A stretch of 64,000 nt of DNA from Yoonia litorea (GCF_900114675.1 NZ_FOZM01000003.1:124001-188000), one strand, 5' to 3'. Shown: positions 24,585 to 34,244, counted from the stretch's first letter. The notes: a model not told the origin generated them from the sequence alone. Translations and numbers: made by a program.

Positions 24585-27500
24585 CTAACGCAACAGACCG
24601 GCAATCCGTGCGCGCGCCGAGTTTGATTTGGGCTGCCAGAGATTGCGGTCGATTGCTTCTTGCAGGCGCTGGGCGATTTCCTTCAGCGCCGGTGCATTGG
24701 CGTCTGCAATGAAGTCTCGGGTGTCGTCATCGGCGAGAAACGCCTCTTCGACCAGATCAAAATGATGGTTGCGGACCGCCCCTGTCGTCGCGGCAAAGGC
24801 AAAGAGGTAATCGACGGTTGCCGCAATTTCGAACGCGCCTTTGTAGCCGTGTCGTTTGACCCCATCAATCCACTTGGGGTTCACGACACGGGAACGCACC
24901 ACGCGGCCGATTTCATCCTCAAGCGTGCGGATCACGGGCCGTTCCGGGCGCGAATGATCGTTGTGATAGATCGGGCGGTCCTGCCCCTGCAGCGTGCTGA
25001 CCGCTGCGGCGGCCCCGCCTTCGAACTGGTAATAGTCGTCGCTGTCGAGCACGTCATGCTCGCGGTTGTCTTGGTTCTGGACGATGGCCTCGGTCTGGGA
25101 AAGCCGCGCCTCGAAGGCTGCCCGGTCGCGGCGTCCTTCTGCGCCGGACCCGTAAGCGTAAGATCCCCATTCAAGATAAGCCTCTGCAAAATCAGATCGC
25201 TCGGCCCAGATGCGTTCGTCGATCAGCGCTTGCAGTCCTGCGCCATAGGCCCCGGGTTTCGAGCCGAAGACACGCGTCTGATCCTCGCCCTTTCTGGTGC
25301 GCGCGGCGGCAGGGTTCAGATCGTCGGGTTCGTCCAGCGCCTGCACCGCACGCGCGGCGCTGTCGACCAGCGCGATCAGTTGCGGGAATGCGTCGCGGAA
25401 AAAGCCGGAGATACGCAAGGTCACGTCGACGCGTGGCCGACCGAGAACCGATTGAGGCAGCACCTCGAACCCAGTCACGCGGCGGTTGGCGCTGTCCCAT
25501 TTGGGCTTGACGCCCATCAACGCCAAAGCCTGAGCGATGTCATCGCCGCCGGTGCGCATATTGGCGGTGCCCCAAGCTGTGACCAGCATCGTGCGTGGCC
25601 AGTCGCCATGGTCTTGCAGGTGTTTTTCAATCAGCAGGTTGGCCGACTTCCATCCCAACGCCCAAGCGGTGGGGGTTGGGACGGCGCGGCTATCGACGGA
25701 ATAGAAGTTGCGGCCCGTGGGCAGAACATCCAACCGCCCGCGCGTGGGTGCGCCGGAGGGGGCTGGGGGGACGAACTTACCATCCAGAGCGCGCAAAATG
25801 CCTGCTCCTTCGTGAGGGCCGCAGTCCCGAATGGCGGTCGAGATGGTGTCTGCGATTTCTTGCAAAACGAGGCCTGAGGCCGGGCCTGGTGCTTCGACTC
25901 CGCCGTCGACAAGCCGTTGAGAGAGGTGTTCGAGACGTTCGACTGTGTCGCCGTTCGTGCGCCATTTGCCTTCGCCTTGAAGCGCCGCAGGTTTGCGCAT
26001 CGCAGGTGCTGCCAGATCGCAATCCAGAGGGTCGATACCGCAGTCGAGATCGGTCGCCAGCGCGCGCAGCAGCGACGCATTGCATCCGCTACCATCGCCA
26101 CGTGGGACGCGGGCAATGGCAATGGCGAGATCGCGGGCCAAGGGGCCTTCGGGGGATTGCCCGAAAATGTGCAGCCCGTCCCTGATCTGCGCCTCTTTCA
26201 ACTCGCACAGATAGGCGTCGAGCTTGCCAAGGTCCGTGTCTTGATCGCCGGTAAAGCCTGCATCCTTTGCCAGACCCGTAACGTCAGAGAGCGACAGGAT
26301 TTCCTTGCGCAGATGACCAATGCGACGTGGATCGACGCCAGCGGCCTCGTAGTACTCGTCCACCAGCGCTTCGAGATCGCGCAACGGACCATAGCTTTCG
26401 GCACGGGTCAGCGGCGGGGTCAGGTGGTCGATGATCACCGCACTGGCGCGGCGCTTGGCTTGCGTGCCTTCACCGGGGTCGTTGACGATGAAAGGGTAGA
26501 TATGCGGGGTCGGCCCAAGGATCGCCTCGGGCCAGCAGGTTTCAGAGAGGGCGACTGCTTTGCCTGGCAACCATTCTAGGCTGCCATGTTTGCCCATATG
26601 AACAATCGCATCTGCGCCCCAGTGATGCCGCAGCCAAAAATAGAAGGCGAGGTAGTTGTGCGGCGGAACAAGGTCAGGCGAATGGTAAGTGTCCGTCGGA
26701 TCGATATTGTAGCCCCGCGCCGGTTGCAGGCCAACAACCGCATTGCCGAAGCGGTGAATCGAGAGGGCGAAACCGGTGCCGGTTGCAGCGTCGGGTGCCT
26801 CCGGCGGGAGTTTTTTCGCCAAGATGAAGGGGTCATCTTCAGGGGCGCCCCAGCGCGTGGTGATCTGTTCCTTAAGATCCCAAGGCAGGGCGTCGTAGTG
26901 CTGTTTGTAGATGTTCAGCGGCAGGAATTCTCCGCCATTCTTGTCGGCGCGGTCGGTAAGCCAGTTCGTCGGGCCCGCCATAATCTGGTGCATCAATGCG
27001 GCGCTGTCGGCTGGTGGCGTGACGGCGTGGCCAGCGTCTTTCAGAAGGTTCAGCACATGGACGGTGCCAGCAGGTGTGTCAAGACCGACGCCGTTGGCCA
27101 GACGCCCGTCTTTATTGGGGTAGTTGGCCAGGATCAGTGCGGTCTTCTTGTCGCCCGCGCGCGTCCGACGAAGGTTTGCCCAGCCTTTGGTCAGTTGCGT
27201 TACAAAGTCGATCCGATCACCGCGCGCCTGATAGGTGGCAATCGGGCATTCAGTGGCTTGGTCGAAAAAGGCCTCGCCTTTGAAGCTGACCGCACGCGAC
27301 AAGACGCGGCCGTCCACCTCGGGCAGAGCGACGTTCATAGCAATGTCACGGGCCGAAAGGCCGTGCAGGCCCTCATCCCACGAAGCTTCGGATGCGCCTG
27401 ACAGGATCACCTGAAAGATAGGCGCATCGTTTACCAGCAAGGGGTTCGCAGGGCTGTCGTCGCCATCGTGCGGGCTTCCCACGGCGAATGCCGTGCAGTT

Positions 27501-28286
27501 CAAGATCACATCTGGCGGGGCTGCATCAAAGAGACTGTTGAGCGTGGCCGAGCTGACCGTGTCTTTCAGGCTCGCCACGAAGATGGGCAAAGGGTTCAGA
27601 CCGGCACGCAGCAAACTGCGGGTCAGTCGATTGATCGGGTTCAGGCCACCACCCTGCACCAGGGCGCGGTAAAAGATGATTGGGATAACCGGTGCGCCTT
27701 CGGTCCATTCGGCCTGTGCCGCAGTCAGATCAGCGATGCCCGCACCTGGCCAGTAGACACCAGCACGCAGCAGGGGACTGGCGGCGGCAGGCTTGTCCGC
27801 TCCGGTCAGCATCGCCTTTGCGTAACTCAGAAAGGCAGTGCTGTTTTGTGGCCCGCCTTCAACCAGATAGGCCCACAGGGCGTCATAGTCTTCAGCACTT
27901 ACTGTCGAGAGTTCACGCAACTCAGGATCGGGCTTGTCGTCACCCGGCAAAGCGACGAATGGCACGCCCGCCTCGTGCAGCCTTGCGGCGTATTGGGTCA
28001 GGCCGTATTTCCAGTACCCCGCGCCGCCAAGGATGCGGGCGATGACCAGCCCCGATTTTGTGGCACAATCATCCAGATGCAGATCCACCGACATCGGGTG
28101 GGTCAGGTGCATCATATTTGCCAAGCGCAAGCCCGGCGGATCAGCCATCTCTGATCGCGCCTCTGAAAGCGCGGCAAGTTCAGTATCGGCGGCAGAGATG
28201 ACGACGACATCGTCAGGGGTCTGTCCAAGATCGACAGGTTCACTGCCGTCGGAAATCGCACCAGGTGTGGCGGCAAGCAGATGCAT
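24585..28286 (-). CDS. cobN: Cobaltochelatase subunit CobN
   Basis: A 1233-aa protein, slightly shorter than the common 1250-1280. The N-terminal part has HLDDCATKSGLVIARILGGAGYW and the core has VHMGKHGSLEWLPGKAVAL and RNFYSVDSRAVPTPTAW, both highly conserved in CobN. It is the large subunit of the ATP-dependent CobNST chelatase that inserts cobalt into hydrogenobyrinic acid a,c-diamide (aerobic, late insertion). Residues about 486-497 (FILAKKLPPEA) are encoded by an interspersed repeat copy (26797-26830). No cobS or cobT is in the window. The ATG has only a weak AGGT upstream. Confidence 0.94.
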   Translation of the reverse strand: MHLLAATPGAISDGSEPVDLGQTPDDVVVISAADTELAALSEARSEMADPPGLRLANMMHLTHPMSVDLHLDDCATKSGLVIARILGGAGYWKYGLTQYAARLHEAGVPFVALPGDDKPDPELRELSTVSAEDYDALWAYLVEGGPQNSTAFLSYAKAMLTGADKPAAASPLLRAGVYWPGAGIADLTAAQAEWTEGAPVIPIIFYRALVQGGGLNPINRLTRSLLRAGLNPLPIFVASLKDTVSSATLNSLFDAAPPDVILNCTAFAVGSPHDGDDSPANPLLVNDAPIFQVILSGASEASWDEGLHGLSARDIAMNVALPEVDGRVLSRAVSFKGEAFFDQATECPIATYQARGDRIDFVTQLTKGWANLRRTRAGDKKTALILANYPNKDGRLANGVGLDTPAGTVHVLNLLKDAGHAVTPPADSAALMHQIMAGPTNWLTDRADKNGGEFLPLNIYKQHYDALPWDLKEQITTRWGAPEDDPFILAKKLPPEAPDAATGTGFALSIHRFGNAVVGLQPARGYNIDPTDTYHSPDLVPPHNYLAFYFWLRHHWGADAIVHMGKHGSLEWLPGKAVALSETCWPEAILGPTPHIYPFIVNDPGEGTQAKRRASAVIIDHLTPPLTRAESYGPLRDLEALVDEYYEAAGVDPRRIGHLRKEILSLSDVTGLAKDAGFTGDQDTDLGKLDAYLCELKEAQIRDGLHIFGQSPEGPLARDLAIAIARVPRGDGSGCNASLLRALATDLDCGIDPLDCDLAAPAMRKPAALQGEGKWRTNGDTVERLEHLSQRLVDGGVEAPGPASGLVLQEIADTISTAIRDCGPHEGAGILRALDGKFVPPAPSGAPTRGRLDVLPTGRNFYSVDSRAVPTPTAWALGWKSANLLIEKHLQDHGDWPRTMLVTAWGTANMRTGGDDIAQALALMGVKPKWDSANRRVTGFEVLPQSVLGRPRVDVTLRISGFFRDAFPQLIALVDSAARAVQALDEPDDLNPAAARTRKGEDQTRVFGSKPGAYGAGLQALIDERIWAERSDFAEAYLEWGSYAYGSGAEGRRDRAAFEARLSQTEAIVQNQDNREHDVLDSDDYYQFEGGAAAAVSTLQGQDRPIYHNDHSRPERPVIRTLEDEIGRVVRSRVVNPKWIDGVKRHGYKGAFEIAATVDYLFAFAATTGAVRNHHFDLVEEAFLADDDTRDFIADANAPALKEIAQRLQEAIDRNLWQPKSNSARARIAGLLR
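26797..26830 (+). repeat. Short interspersed repeat, copy A, inside cobN
   Basis: Begins GCCTCCGGCGGGAG, followed by a T run and CGCCAAGATGAAGG. It lies within cobN, and the strand used there reads LAKKLPPEA in frame. The head CTCC-GGCG-GGAG followed by T residues resembles a miniature terminator hairpin. The same unit occurs at 34245, 41043 (reverse), 42945 and 45482. Confidence 0.85.
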
Positions 28287-28313
28287 CAGACCTGACCAAC
28301 TTTGGTGGCAGGC

Positions 28314-28338
28314 GGAACCAGTTCAGTGCCAGAGCGTT
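28314..28338 (+). promoter_or_regulatory. EcfG-type promoter, possibly for a leaderless transcript
   Basis: GGAAC at 28314-28318, a 16-bp spacer, CGTT at 28335-28338. The ATG of the rightward 64-aa ORF begins only seven bases later, about where transcription would start, and no ribosome site is visible. About one such match is expected by chance in 64 kb, so this isolated one is less certain than the cluster near the left end. Confidence 0.4.
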
Positions 28339-28345
28339 CGCCAGT

Positions 28346-28540
28346 ATGAGCAAAGAGAGAGAAAGCGAAGGCGAACCGCTGCGCCCAGACGTCGACGATC
28401 TGGAAGAGGCGCAAGAGAAGGCCGATGTTGATAGTGGTGACAATCCGCATGACAGGCCCGCTGACCCGGCTGATCACATGGATGAGGACGAGGCGCATGG
28501 GAGAACGCTCCGCGACCTTGAAATGAGGCCTGATCTCTAA
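28346..28540 (+). CDS. Small acidic protein, 64 aa, between cobN and a GNAT gene
   Basis: The product begins MSKERESEGEPLRPDVDDLE and is rich in Asp and Glu throughout (for example ADPADHMDEDEAHGR), with no hydrophobic segment. It lies on the strand opposite to the surrounding cobalamin genes and ends two bases before the convergent GNAT stop. Codons often start with G, as in real genes of this genome. No ribosome site is visible, but an EcfG-type promoter ends seven bases upstream, which would give a leaderless mRNA. The opposite strand carries a competing ORF (28286-28498) that I consider less likely. I do not recognise a family. Confidence 0.45.
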   Translation: MSKERESEGEPLRPDVDDLEEAQEKADVDSGDNPHDRPADPADHMDEDEAHGRTLRDLEMRPDL

Positions 28541-28542
28541 GG

Positions 28543-28992
28543 TCAAATCCGCTTCTCCATGAAGATCGAACTGCCAGCGTTTTCGTAGCCGCCGAAGGCC
28601 CCGCATGCGGTAAATCCATGTCTTCGGTAAAGCGCGTGCGCTGCATGAAGGACGTTACCGGTTTCGAGTTTCAGAAGTTCGAGTCCTTCTTCGCGTGCCT
28701 GGTCCTCTATCTGGCGCAGGATCGCATCCGCGACGCCTTGGCCACGCATTTCTTCAGCGACAAACATCGACTTCACTTCGCCGTAGCCCGCTTTTGGGGC
28801 CAAGGCGCCGGTGCCGCAAAGGTCGGTGCCAATACGCGCGGCGAAAAAATGGATCGATGGATCAACAAGGTCGTCGATATCAAGATAGAAATTGTCTTCT
28901 GGCGGAAAGAGGCTTTCCATTAAAGCGTGGCTCTGTTTCAACAAGGCAGTTGCCTGCGGATGACGTGGGTCTGTCCGCTCGACGATGATCAT
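28543..28992 (-). CDS. GNAT family N-acetyltransferase
   Basis: A 149-aa protein with the acetyl-CoA loop VAEEMRGQGVADAILRQIED, the LKLETGNVLHAAHALYRRHGF segment, and a C-terminal GSSIFMEKRI, all typical of GNAT enzymes that act on small amines or amino acids. Its ATG overlaps the stop of cobW by four bases, so it is translated with cobW. The substrate is unknown; the coupling suggests co-regulation with cobalt metabolism rather than a proven role. Confidence 0.85.
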   Translation of the reverse strand: MIIVERTDPRHPQATALLKQSHALMESLFPPEDNFYLDIDDLVDPSIHFFAARIGTDLCGTGALAPKAGYGEVKSMFVAEEMRGQGVADAILRQIEDQAREEGLELLKLETGNVLHAAHALYRRHGFTACGAFGGYENAGSSIFMEKRI

Positions 28993-30056
28993 GATGCGAG
29001 GGCAGCAGAGATCGCGTCGTGATCAAGTCCTGCCTCACCGATCACTACCAGACGTGTCTCGCGGGTGGCCGCGCCAAACGGTTGATCGAAATAAGTGTCG
29101 ACCCGGGGTCCTACCGCCTGAATGGTCAGACGCATGGGCTTGCCCTCTACCGCGACGAAGCCTTTCAAGCGCAGGATGTCGTGAGTCCGGATGACATCAG
29201 CCACCTGTTGGGCGAAGGCCTTTGCATCTGTGATTTCGCCGCGAGTGAAGATGAAACTTTCAAACTCGTCATGTCCGTGTTCATGTTCGTGGTCGTGATG
29301 ATCATCATCATCCTCATCGTCGTGGTGGTGATGATGGTGGATTTCGTGGCGGGCCTCCAGATCGTTCTCCGCGCCGATACCCTGACCGAGTAGAACGTCC
29401 ACTGGCAACGCGCCCATGGCAGCTTTCACCACTTGAACACCCGATCGCGCCTCGGCTTTCAACTTGCTGCTGAGGGCATCGGCTTCCTCTGCGCCTAAGA
29501 GGTCTGTCTTATTGACCACAATCATGTCAGCGCAGGCGATCTGATCTTCGAAGAGTTCGGACAGGGGCGTTTCGTGATCAAGGTTCTCATCCATTGCACG
29601 CTGCGCGTCGATGGCAGCAACATTATGCGCAAATTGTCCGTCATGGACGGCGCGGCCATCGACCACTGTGACAACACCATCGACAGTCACTTTAGTCGAA
29701 ATCCCCGGCCAGTTGAAGGCGCGCACGAGTGGCTGCGGAAGTGCCAATCCAGAGGTTTCGATAACGATATGGTCGGGCTTCACGTCCCGCGCCAGCAACG
29801 CCTCCATCGTGGGAATGAAATCATCGGCAACGGTGCAACAAATACAGCCATTGGAGAGCTCGACGATATCGTCCTCGGAACAGACCTCGTCGCCGCAGCC
29901 CTTCAGAATATCGCCATCCACGCCAAGATCGCCGAACTCATTGATGATCAGTGCGATCCGCTTGCCTTCGGCATTCTGCAACATATGGCGGATCAAAGTC
30001 GTTTTTCCCGCGCCCAAGAAACCGGTAACGACGGTGGCGGGTATTTTGGCTGGCAT
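28989..30056 (-). CDS. cobW: Cobalamin-cluster metallochaperone GTPase CobW
   Basis: A 355-aa G3E GTPase. Walker A is in VVTGFLGAGKTTLIRHML at the N-terminus, the metal motif GCICCTV follows at about residue 70-76, and NKTDLLG is the guanine-specificity motif. A His- and Asp-rich stretch (HEIHHHHHHDDEDDDDHHDH) at about residues 220-240 probably stores or delivers metal. CobW is thought to supply cobalt for the chelatase. The ATG at 30056 follows GGAGCC; an in-frame start at 30200 lies inside the next upstream gene. It heads the leftward cobW-GNAT pair. Confidence 0.92.
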   Translation of the reverse strand: MPAKIPATVVTGFLGAGKTTLIRHMLQNAEGKRIALIINEFGDLGVDGDILKGCGDEVCSEDDIVELSNGCICCTVADDFIPTMEALLARDVKPDHIVIETSGLALPQPLVRAFNWPGISTKVTVDGVVTVVDGRAVHDGQFAHNVAAIDAQRAMDENLDHETPLSELFEDQIACADMIVVNKTDLLGAEEADALSSKLKAEARSGVQVVKAAMGALPVDVLLGQGIGAENDLEARHEIHHHHHHDDEDDDDHHDHEHEHGHDEFESFIFTRGEITDAKAFAQQVADVIRTHDILRLKGFVAVEGKPMRLTIQAVGPRVDTYFDQPFGAATRETRLVVIGEAGLDHDAISAALAS

Positions 30057-30126
30057 CTGGCGGCTCCGTTCGCATGCAGAAATGACGCCGCAGTTTTGGC
30101 GGGCTGCCAGCCATGATGCAAGGGGG

Positions 30127-30603
30127 CTATTCGACCTGAAATGTCCTTTCCACGAACAGCGGTTCGCCGTTTGCGACCCAAATTCGGTGATCATTGCCAC
30201 CGAGGTAGATGTGAATTGTCACATCGCCCTCGGGCAGGTTGTTGAAATGATGGTAGTTGCCGTAAAGACGTCCAACGTTCACGCCGTTCACAAACATGTG
30301 GCCATGGCCGGTACCAGCCTCGACCGGGCCATTCGTATCTTCGGGTGTCATGACGAAACCGTCAGCCGTCAAGATGAGGTTGTGACCGGAAGAAGGATCC
30401 TTCTGAAGGTCGACTGCGAGTTCGGGGACCGGCAACTCGGACGGCCACGGCATACTGTTTGCTTCCCGAAGGTTCTGGTAGGGAGCATCGCCAACCTCCA
30501 GGTTTTCGGCAGGCGCCATGGACGCCAAGACATCGCCACCATAGGCAGCGCCGAGGGCCGAACCAGTCACCAGACCGATCAACAGATAAATAAATTTGCG
30601 CAT
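30127..30603 (-). CDS. Secreted protein with a His-containing C-terminal domain
   Basis: A 158-aa protein with an N-terminal membrane/signal segment (MRKFIYLLIGLVTGSALGAA) and a periplasmic part ending in a His-containing beta domain: AGTGHGHMFVNGVNVG, NYHHFNNLPEGDVTIHIYL and GGNDHRIWV. This resembles DUF4399-like GHxH domains but the assignment is uncertain. The His pattern and the place upstream of cobW (70 bases before its start, same strand) suggest metal binding, possibly cobalt (inference). It is divergent from smc; the 178-bp gap between them shows no feature I can name. Confidence 0.6.
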   Translation of the reverse strand: MRKFIYLLIGLVTGSALGAAYGGDVLASMAPAENLEVGDAPYQNLREANSMPWPSELPVPELAVDLQKDPSSGHNLILTADGFVMTPEDTNGPVEAGTGHGHMFVNGVNVGRLYGNYHHFNNLPEGDVTIHIYLGGNDHRIWVANGEPLFVERTFQVE

Positions 30604-30781
30604 GAATACCCCGTCATGAAAGTTGAGATTGCATCTAGCTCACCCATGTTCGGCGGCAAGAAACCGCAATATCTTGTGGATAAGATCGCCAAATATGGCA
30701 GATGCAGGTGCTGCGACGTTGACTCGCGCCTTCTTGGGGGGCGATGCTTTCGCATCTTGAGGAATCACGGGCGTCGAATCA

Positions 30782-33700
30782 TTGCGATTTAGCAAACTCA
30801 GACTGAACGGCTTTAAAAGCTTTGTTGACCCAACCGATCTGATCATCGCAGACGGGTTGACCGGCGTGGTCGGTCCGAATGGCTGCGGAAAGTCCAACCT
30901 GCTGGAAGCCCTGCGCTGGGTGATGGGTGAGAACCGCCCCAAAGCGATGCGCGGCGGCGGCATGGAAGATGTGATCTTTGCCGGGGCAGCGACGCGGCCG
31001 GCACGGAACTTCGCTGAAGTTTCACTTGTGATCGACAACGGCGAGCGTCTGGCTCCCTCGACCTTCAATGACAGCGACCTTCTTGAGATCACGCGTCGGA
31101 TCACGCGGGATGCGGGATCGGCCTATAAGGTCGGCACCAAAGACGTCCGCGCGCGCGATGTGCAGATGCTTTTCGCCGATGCCTCGACCGGTGCTCATTC
31201 ACCTGCGCTGGTCCGGCAAGGTCAGATCTCGGAATTGATCAATGCCAAGCCGAAGTCGCGGAGGCGTATTCTGGAAGAAGCGGCCGGGATTTCTGGACTT
31301 TACCAGCGCCGGCATGAGGCCGAGTTGAAGCTGAAAGGTGCCGAAAGCAACCTCACCCGCGTTGACGATGTGATTGAACAACTCGCCAACCAGTTGGGCC
31401 AATTGGCGCGGCAGGCACGACAAGCGGCCCGCTACCGTGAAATTGGCGAAAAGCTGCGGAAAGCTGAAGGGATGCTTCTTTTCCGCCGATGGAAAGAGGC
31501 TGACGAAGCCCTGCTGGCCGCCAGCGAGCAACTGCGTGAACGGACAACTGCGGCTGCTCAAGCCGAGAAGGCGGCGCGCGAGACGGCAAAGGCCCGCCAG
31601 AAAGCCGAAGAGGCATTGCCGCCACTGCGTGAGGAAGAGGCGATTGCAGCAGCCGTTCTTCAGCGGCTTCTGGTGCAGCGGGACACGTTGTCTGATCAGG
31701 AACAGCGTGCACGCGATATGATTGAAACACTCAGCGCGCGTATCGACCAACTGACCCGCGATATGGAACGCGAAAGCGGTTTGAATCGCGATGCCGGAGA
31801 GACAATCGAGCGACTTGAATGGGAAGCACGCGAAATCGGAAAGGCCGGAGAGGGGCATGAGGCACGTCTTGAGTCCGCCCAAGCCGATGCGCGTGAGGCG
31901 GCAGGCGTTCTACAACAGCGCGAAGCCGATCTGACGCAACTGACAGAAGATGTGGCACGCCTTGCCGCGCGTCATCAATCAGCGCAACGCTTGCTCGAAG
32001 ACAACCGCACAACATTGGCCAAAAGCGAAGGCGAAGCTGCAAAGGCGAAAGCAGCCGTCGCAGATGCGGAAGCAGCACTTGCCAAGGCCGAGGCCGATTT
32101 TGCTGCTGCAGGCGAGGCGGAAAAAGCAGCCGTATCCGCAGCGGCCGAAGCTGACGAAGCCCTTGTTGCTGCAGAGGCTGCGCGCGCCGATACCCAACAG
32201 CGCGAAAGCGACGCTCGTGCTTTGCGGTCGGAAGCGGAAGGCGAAGCAAACGCCTTGCGTGCCGAGGTGTCGGCCTTGGCCAAGCTGGTTGAGCGCGATA
32301 CGGCTGAGGGTGGTCAGGTGCTCGATCTGTTGCGGGTCGAAGGCGGCTACGAGAAAGCACTCGGTGCTGCACTGGCTGATGACTTGCGTGCACCTGAAAT
32401 TGCCGAGAATGGCGCATCGGGATGGGTGGCCTTGCCTGGCTATGCCAATGCGCAGTCCCTGCCGGAAGGCGTCAAGGCACTCACGAATTACGTTTCGGTT
32501 CCCCCTGTCTTGGTGCGTCGGATGGGACAGGTGGGGCTCGTTGATGCGGCTGATGGGCCGCGTCTGCAGTCAGACCTGAAACCGGGCCAGCGCCTCGTGT
32601 CGATCGAAGGCGATCTTTGGCGTTGGGACGGATTCCGAGCCGGTGCAGAAGATGCCCCGTCGGCGGCTGCGCTCAGGCTACAGCAGTTGAACCGTCTGAC
32701 TGAGTTGAAACGCGATCTCGAAGAGGCAAATGCAACAGCGATCGGTGCCGCGCAGGCACATGAAGCGCTAACGCAGATGCTGAAGAAACAGACCGAAGCC
32801 GATCATGCGGCGCGGCAAGCACGCCGCGATGCAGACCGCGCCGTCGCTGACGCAAATCGTGCCGCGAGCCGTGCCGAGGCTGACCGGAATCTCTCTCAAG
32901 GACGGCTGGAAAGTCTTGGAATGGCTGTGAAGCGCCATGAGGAAGAGGCGATGGCTGCGCGCAAATCTCTGTCTGAGGCAGAGAAGGCGGCGGCGGAGCT
33001 TGGCGATCTTGACACCGCGCGTGCTTCAGTTGAGGACGTGAAGATGACGGTCGAGGCCGCGCGCATCACGATGATGTCGCGCCGCTCTGCTTTCGATGAG
33101 GTCAGGCGCGAAGGCGAAGCGCGTCTGCGGCGCAGTCAGGAAATCACCAAAGAAGTCAGCGGCTGGAAGCACCGCCTGGAGACAGCCAACAAACGCACCG
33201 CCGAACTTGCAGAACGTAAGGAGGCATCTGAAGCAGAATTGGTGACTGCAAGTGCTGCACCTGCCGAGATTGCAGCCAAGCGTGAAGAGCTTGCCGATGC
33301 AATCGCGGAAGCCGAAGCCCGCCGCCAAACATCTGCAGACAGATTGGCGGAAGCCGAGACGATCCTACGCGATCTGGGCCATAACGAGCGTGACGCTGAG
33401 CGCCTCGCTTCGGAAGCACGCGAAGCACGCGCGCGCGCTGAGGCCCGCAGTGATGCCGCGCGCGAAACGGTCGCTTATGCTGAAGAGCGGATCATGGAGG
33501 CGCAGGAGGTCACACCTGCGCAATTGCTTGAGTCGCTTGAGACCGACGTCGCAGGGATGCCGGCATCGGAAAAAGTCGAGGCGGAGGTCAACGCACTGAA
33601 ACGCCAGCGCGACGCGCTTGGCGCAGTCAATCTTCGCGCTGAGGAAGACGCAAAAGAGGTACAGGTTGAGCATGACGCGCTTGTCAGCGAGAAGTCAGAT

Positions 33701-34237
33701 CTGGAAGCCGCAATCGCGGCGCTGCGCACAGGCATCGCTAGCTTGAACAAAGAGGGGCGCGAACGCTTGTTGACGGCATTTGAGCAGGTCAATGAAAACT
33801 TCGGTCTGCTCTTTACCCACCTCTTTGGCGGTGGCGAAGCCAAGCTGGTGCTTGTTGAATCCGATGACCCGCTCGAGGCCGGGCTCGAAATCATGTGCCA
33901 ACCGCCCGGCAAAAAACTGAGCACGTTGTCGCTTTTGTCGGGGGGCGAGCAGACTCTGACGGCGCTTGCTCTGATTTTTGCGGTTTTCCTTGCAAATCCC
34001 GCGCCGATCTGTGTGCTTGACGAGGTGGATGCGCCGCTGGACGACGCAAACGTAAACCGTTTCTGCGATTTGCTGGATGAAATGACCAGACGGACGGAGA
34101 CCCGCTTCCTGATTATCACCCACCACGCCGTGACAATGAGCCGGATGGACCGTCTGTTCGGTGTCACGATGGGCGAGCAGGGCGTATCGCAGTTGGTATC
34201 GGTCGACCTCAAGAAGGCCGAAGCACTGGTGGCTTAA
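30782..34237 (+). CDS. smc: Chromosome segregation ATPase SMC
   Basis: A 1151-aa protein with the full SMC plan: N-terminal LRLNGFKSFVDPTDLII and Walker A GPNGCGKSN (about residues 31-39), a long Ala/Glu-rich coiled coil, a hinge at about 500-630 (VLDLLRVEGGYEKALGAAL and following), a second coiled coil, the signature LSGGEQTLTALAL at about 1052, and Walker B CVLDEVDAPLDD at about 1076. It forms the condensin core with ScpA and ScpB, which are not here. The start is TTG at 30782, which gives the conserved RFSKLRL N-terminus; no ATG fits. It separates two cobalamin blocks. Confidence 0.95.
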   Translation: MRFSKLRLNGFKSFVDPTDLIIADGLTGVVGPNGCGKSNLLEALRWVMGENRPKAMRGGGMEDVIFAGAATRPARNFAEVSLVIDNGERLAPSTFNDSDLLEITRRITRDAGSAYKVGTKDVRARDVQMLFADASTGAHSPALVRQGQISELINAKPKSRRRILEEAAGISGLYQRRHEAELKLKGAESNLTRVDDVIEQLANQLGQLARQARQAARYREIGEKLRKAEGMLLFRRWKEADEALLAASEQLRERTTAAAQAEKAARETAKARQKAEEALPPLREEEAIAAAVLQRLLVQRDTLSDQEQRARDMIETLSARIDQLTRDMERESGLNRDAGETIERLEWEAREIGKAGEGHEARLESAQADAREAAGVLQQREADLTQLTEDVARLAARHQSAQRLLEDNRTTLAKSEGEAAKAKAAVADAEAALAKAEADFAAAGEAEKAAVSAAAEADEALVAAEAARADTQQRESDARALRSEAEGEANALRAEVSALAKLVERDTAEGGQVLDLLRVEGGYEKALGAALADDLRAPEIAENGASGWVALPGYANAQSLPEGVKALTNYVSVPPVLVRRMGQVGLVDAADGPRLQSDLKPGQRLVSIEGDLWRWDGFRAGAEDAPSAAALRLQQLNRLTELKRDLEEANATAIGAAQAHEALTQMLKKQTEADHAARQARRDADRAVADANRAASRAEADRNLSQGRLESLGMAVKRHEEEAMAARKSLSEAEKAAAELGDLDTARASVEDVKMTVEAARITMMSRRSAFDEVRREGEARLRRSQEITKEVSGWKHRLETANKRTAELAERKEASEAELVTASAAPAEIAAKREELADAIAEAEARRQTSADRLAEAETILRDLGHNERDAERLASEAREARARAEARSDAARETVAYAEERIMEAQEVTPAQLLESLETDVAGMPASEKVEAEVNALKRQRDALGAVNLRAEEDAKEVQVEHDALVSEKSDLEAAIAALRTGIASLNKEGRERLLTAFEQVNENFGLLFTHLFGGGEAKLVLVESDDPLEAGLEIMCQPPGKKLSTLSLLSGGEQTLTALALIFAVFLANPAPICVLDEVDAPLDDANVNRFCDLLDEMTRRTETRFLIITHHAVTMSRMDRLFGVTMGEQGVSQLVSVDLKKAEALVA

Positions 34238-34244
34238 GTTTCCT

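Noticed and set aside
28286..28498. Minus-strand ORF (about 70 aa, starting MRLVLIHVISRVSG) ending on the cobN ATG
   Set aside because: It overlaps the acidic 64-aa ORF on the other strand, which has a promoter match; the hydrophobic, T-in-second-position pattern is what an antisense frame of an acidic gene gives. Kept only as an alternative.
30604..30781. Cobalamin riboswitch before cobW or smc
   Set aside because: I looked for the B12 box and the usual GCCACTG element in the gaps near cobW, DUF1636, cbiX and cobN and found none that fit.
29611..30792. Long plus-strand ORF opposite cobW and the secreted protein gene
   Set aside because: The product shows no domain and mirrors well-supported genes on the other strand; it is a shadow frame.
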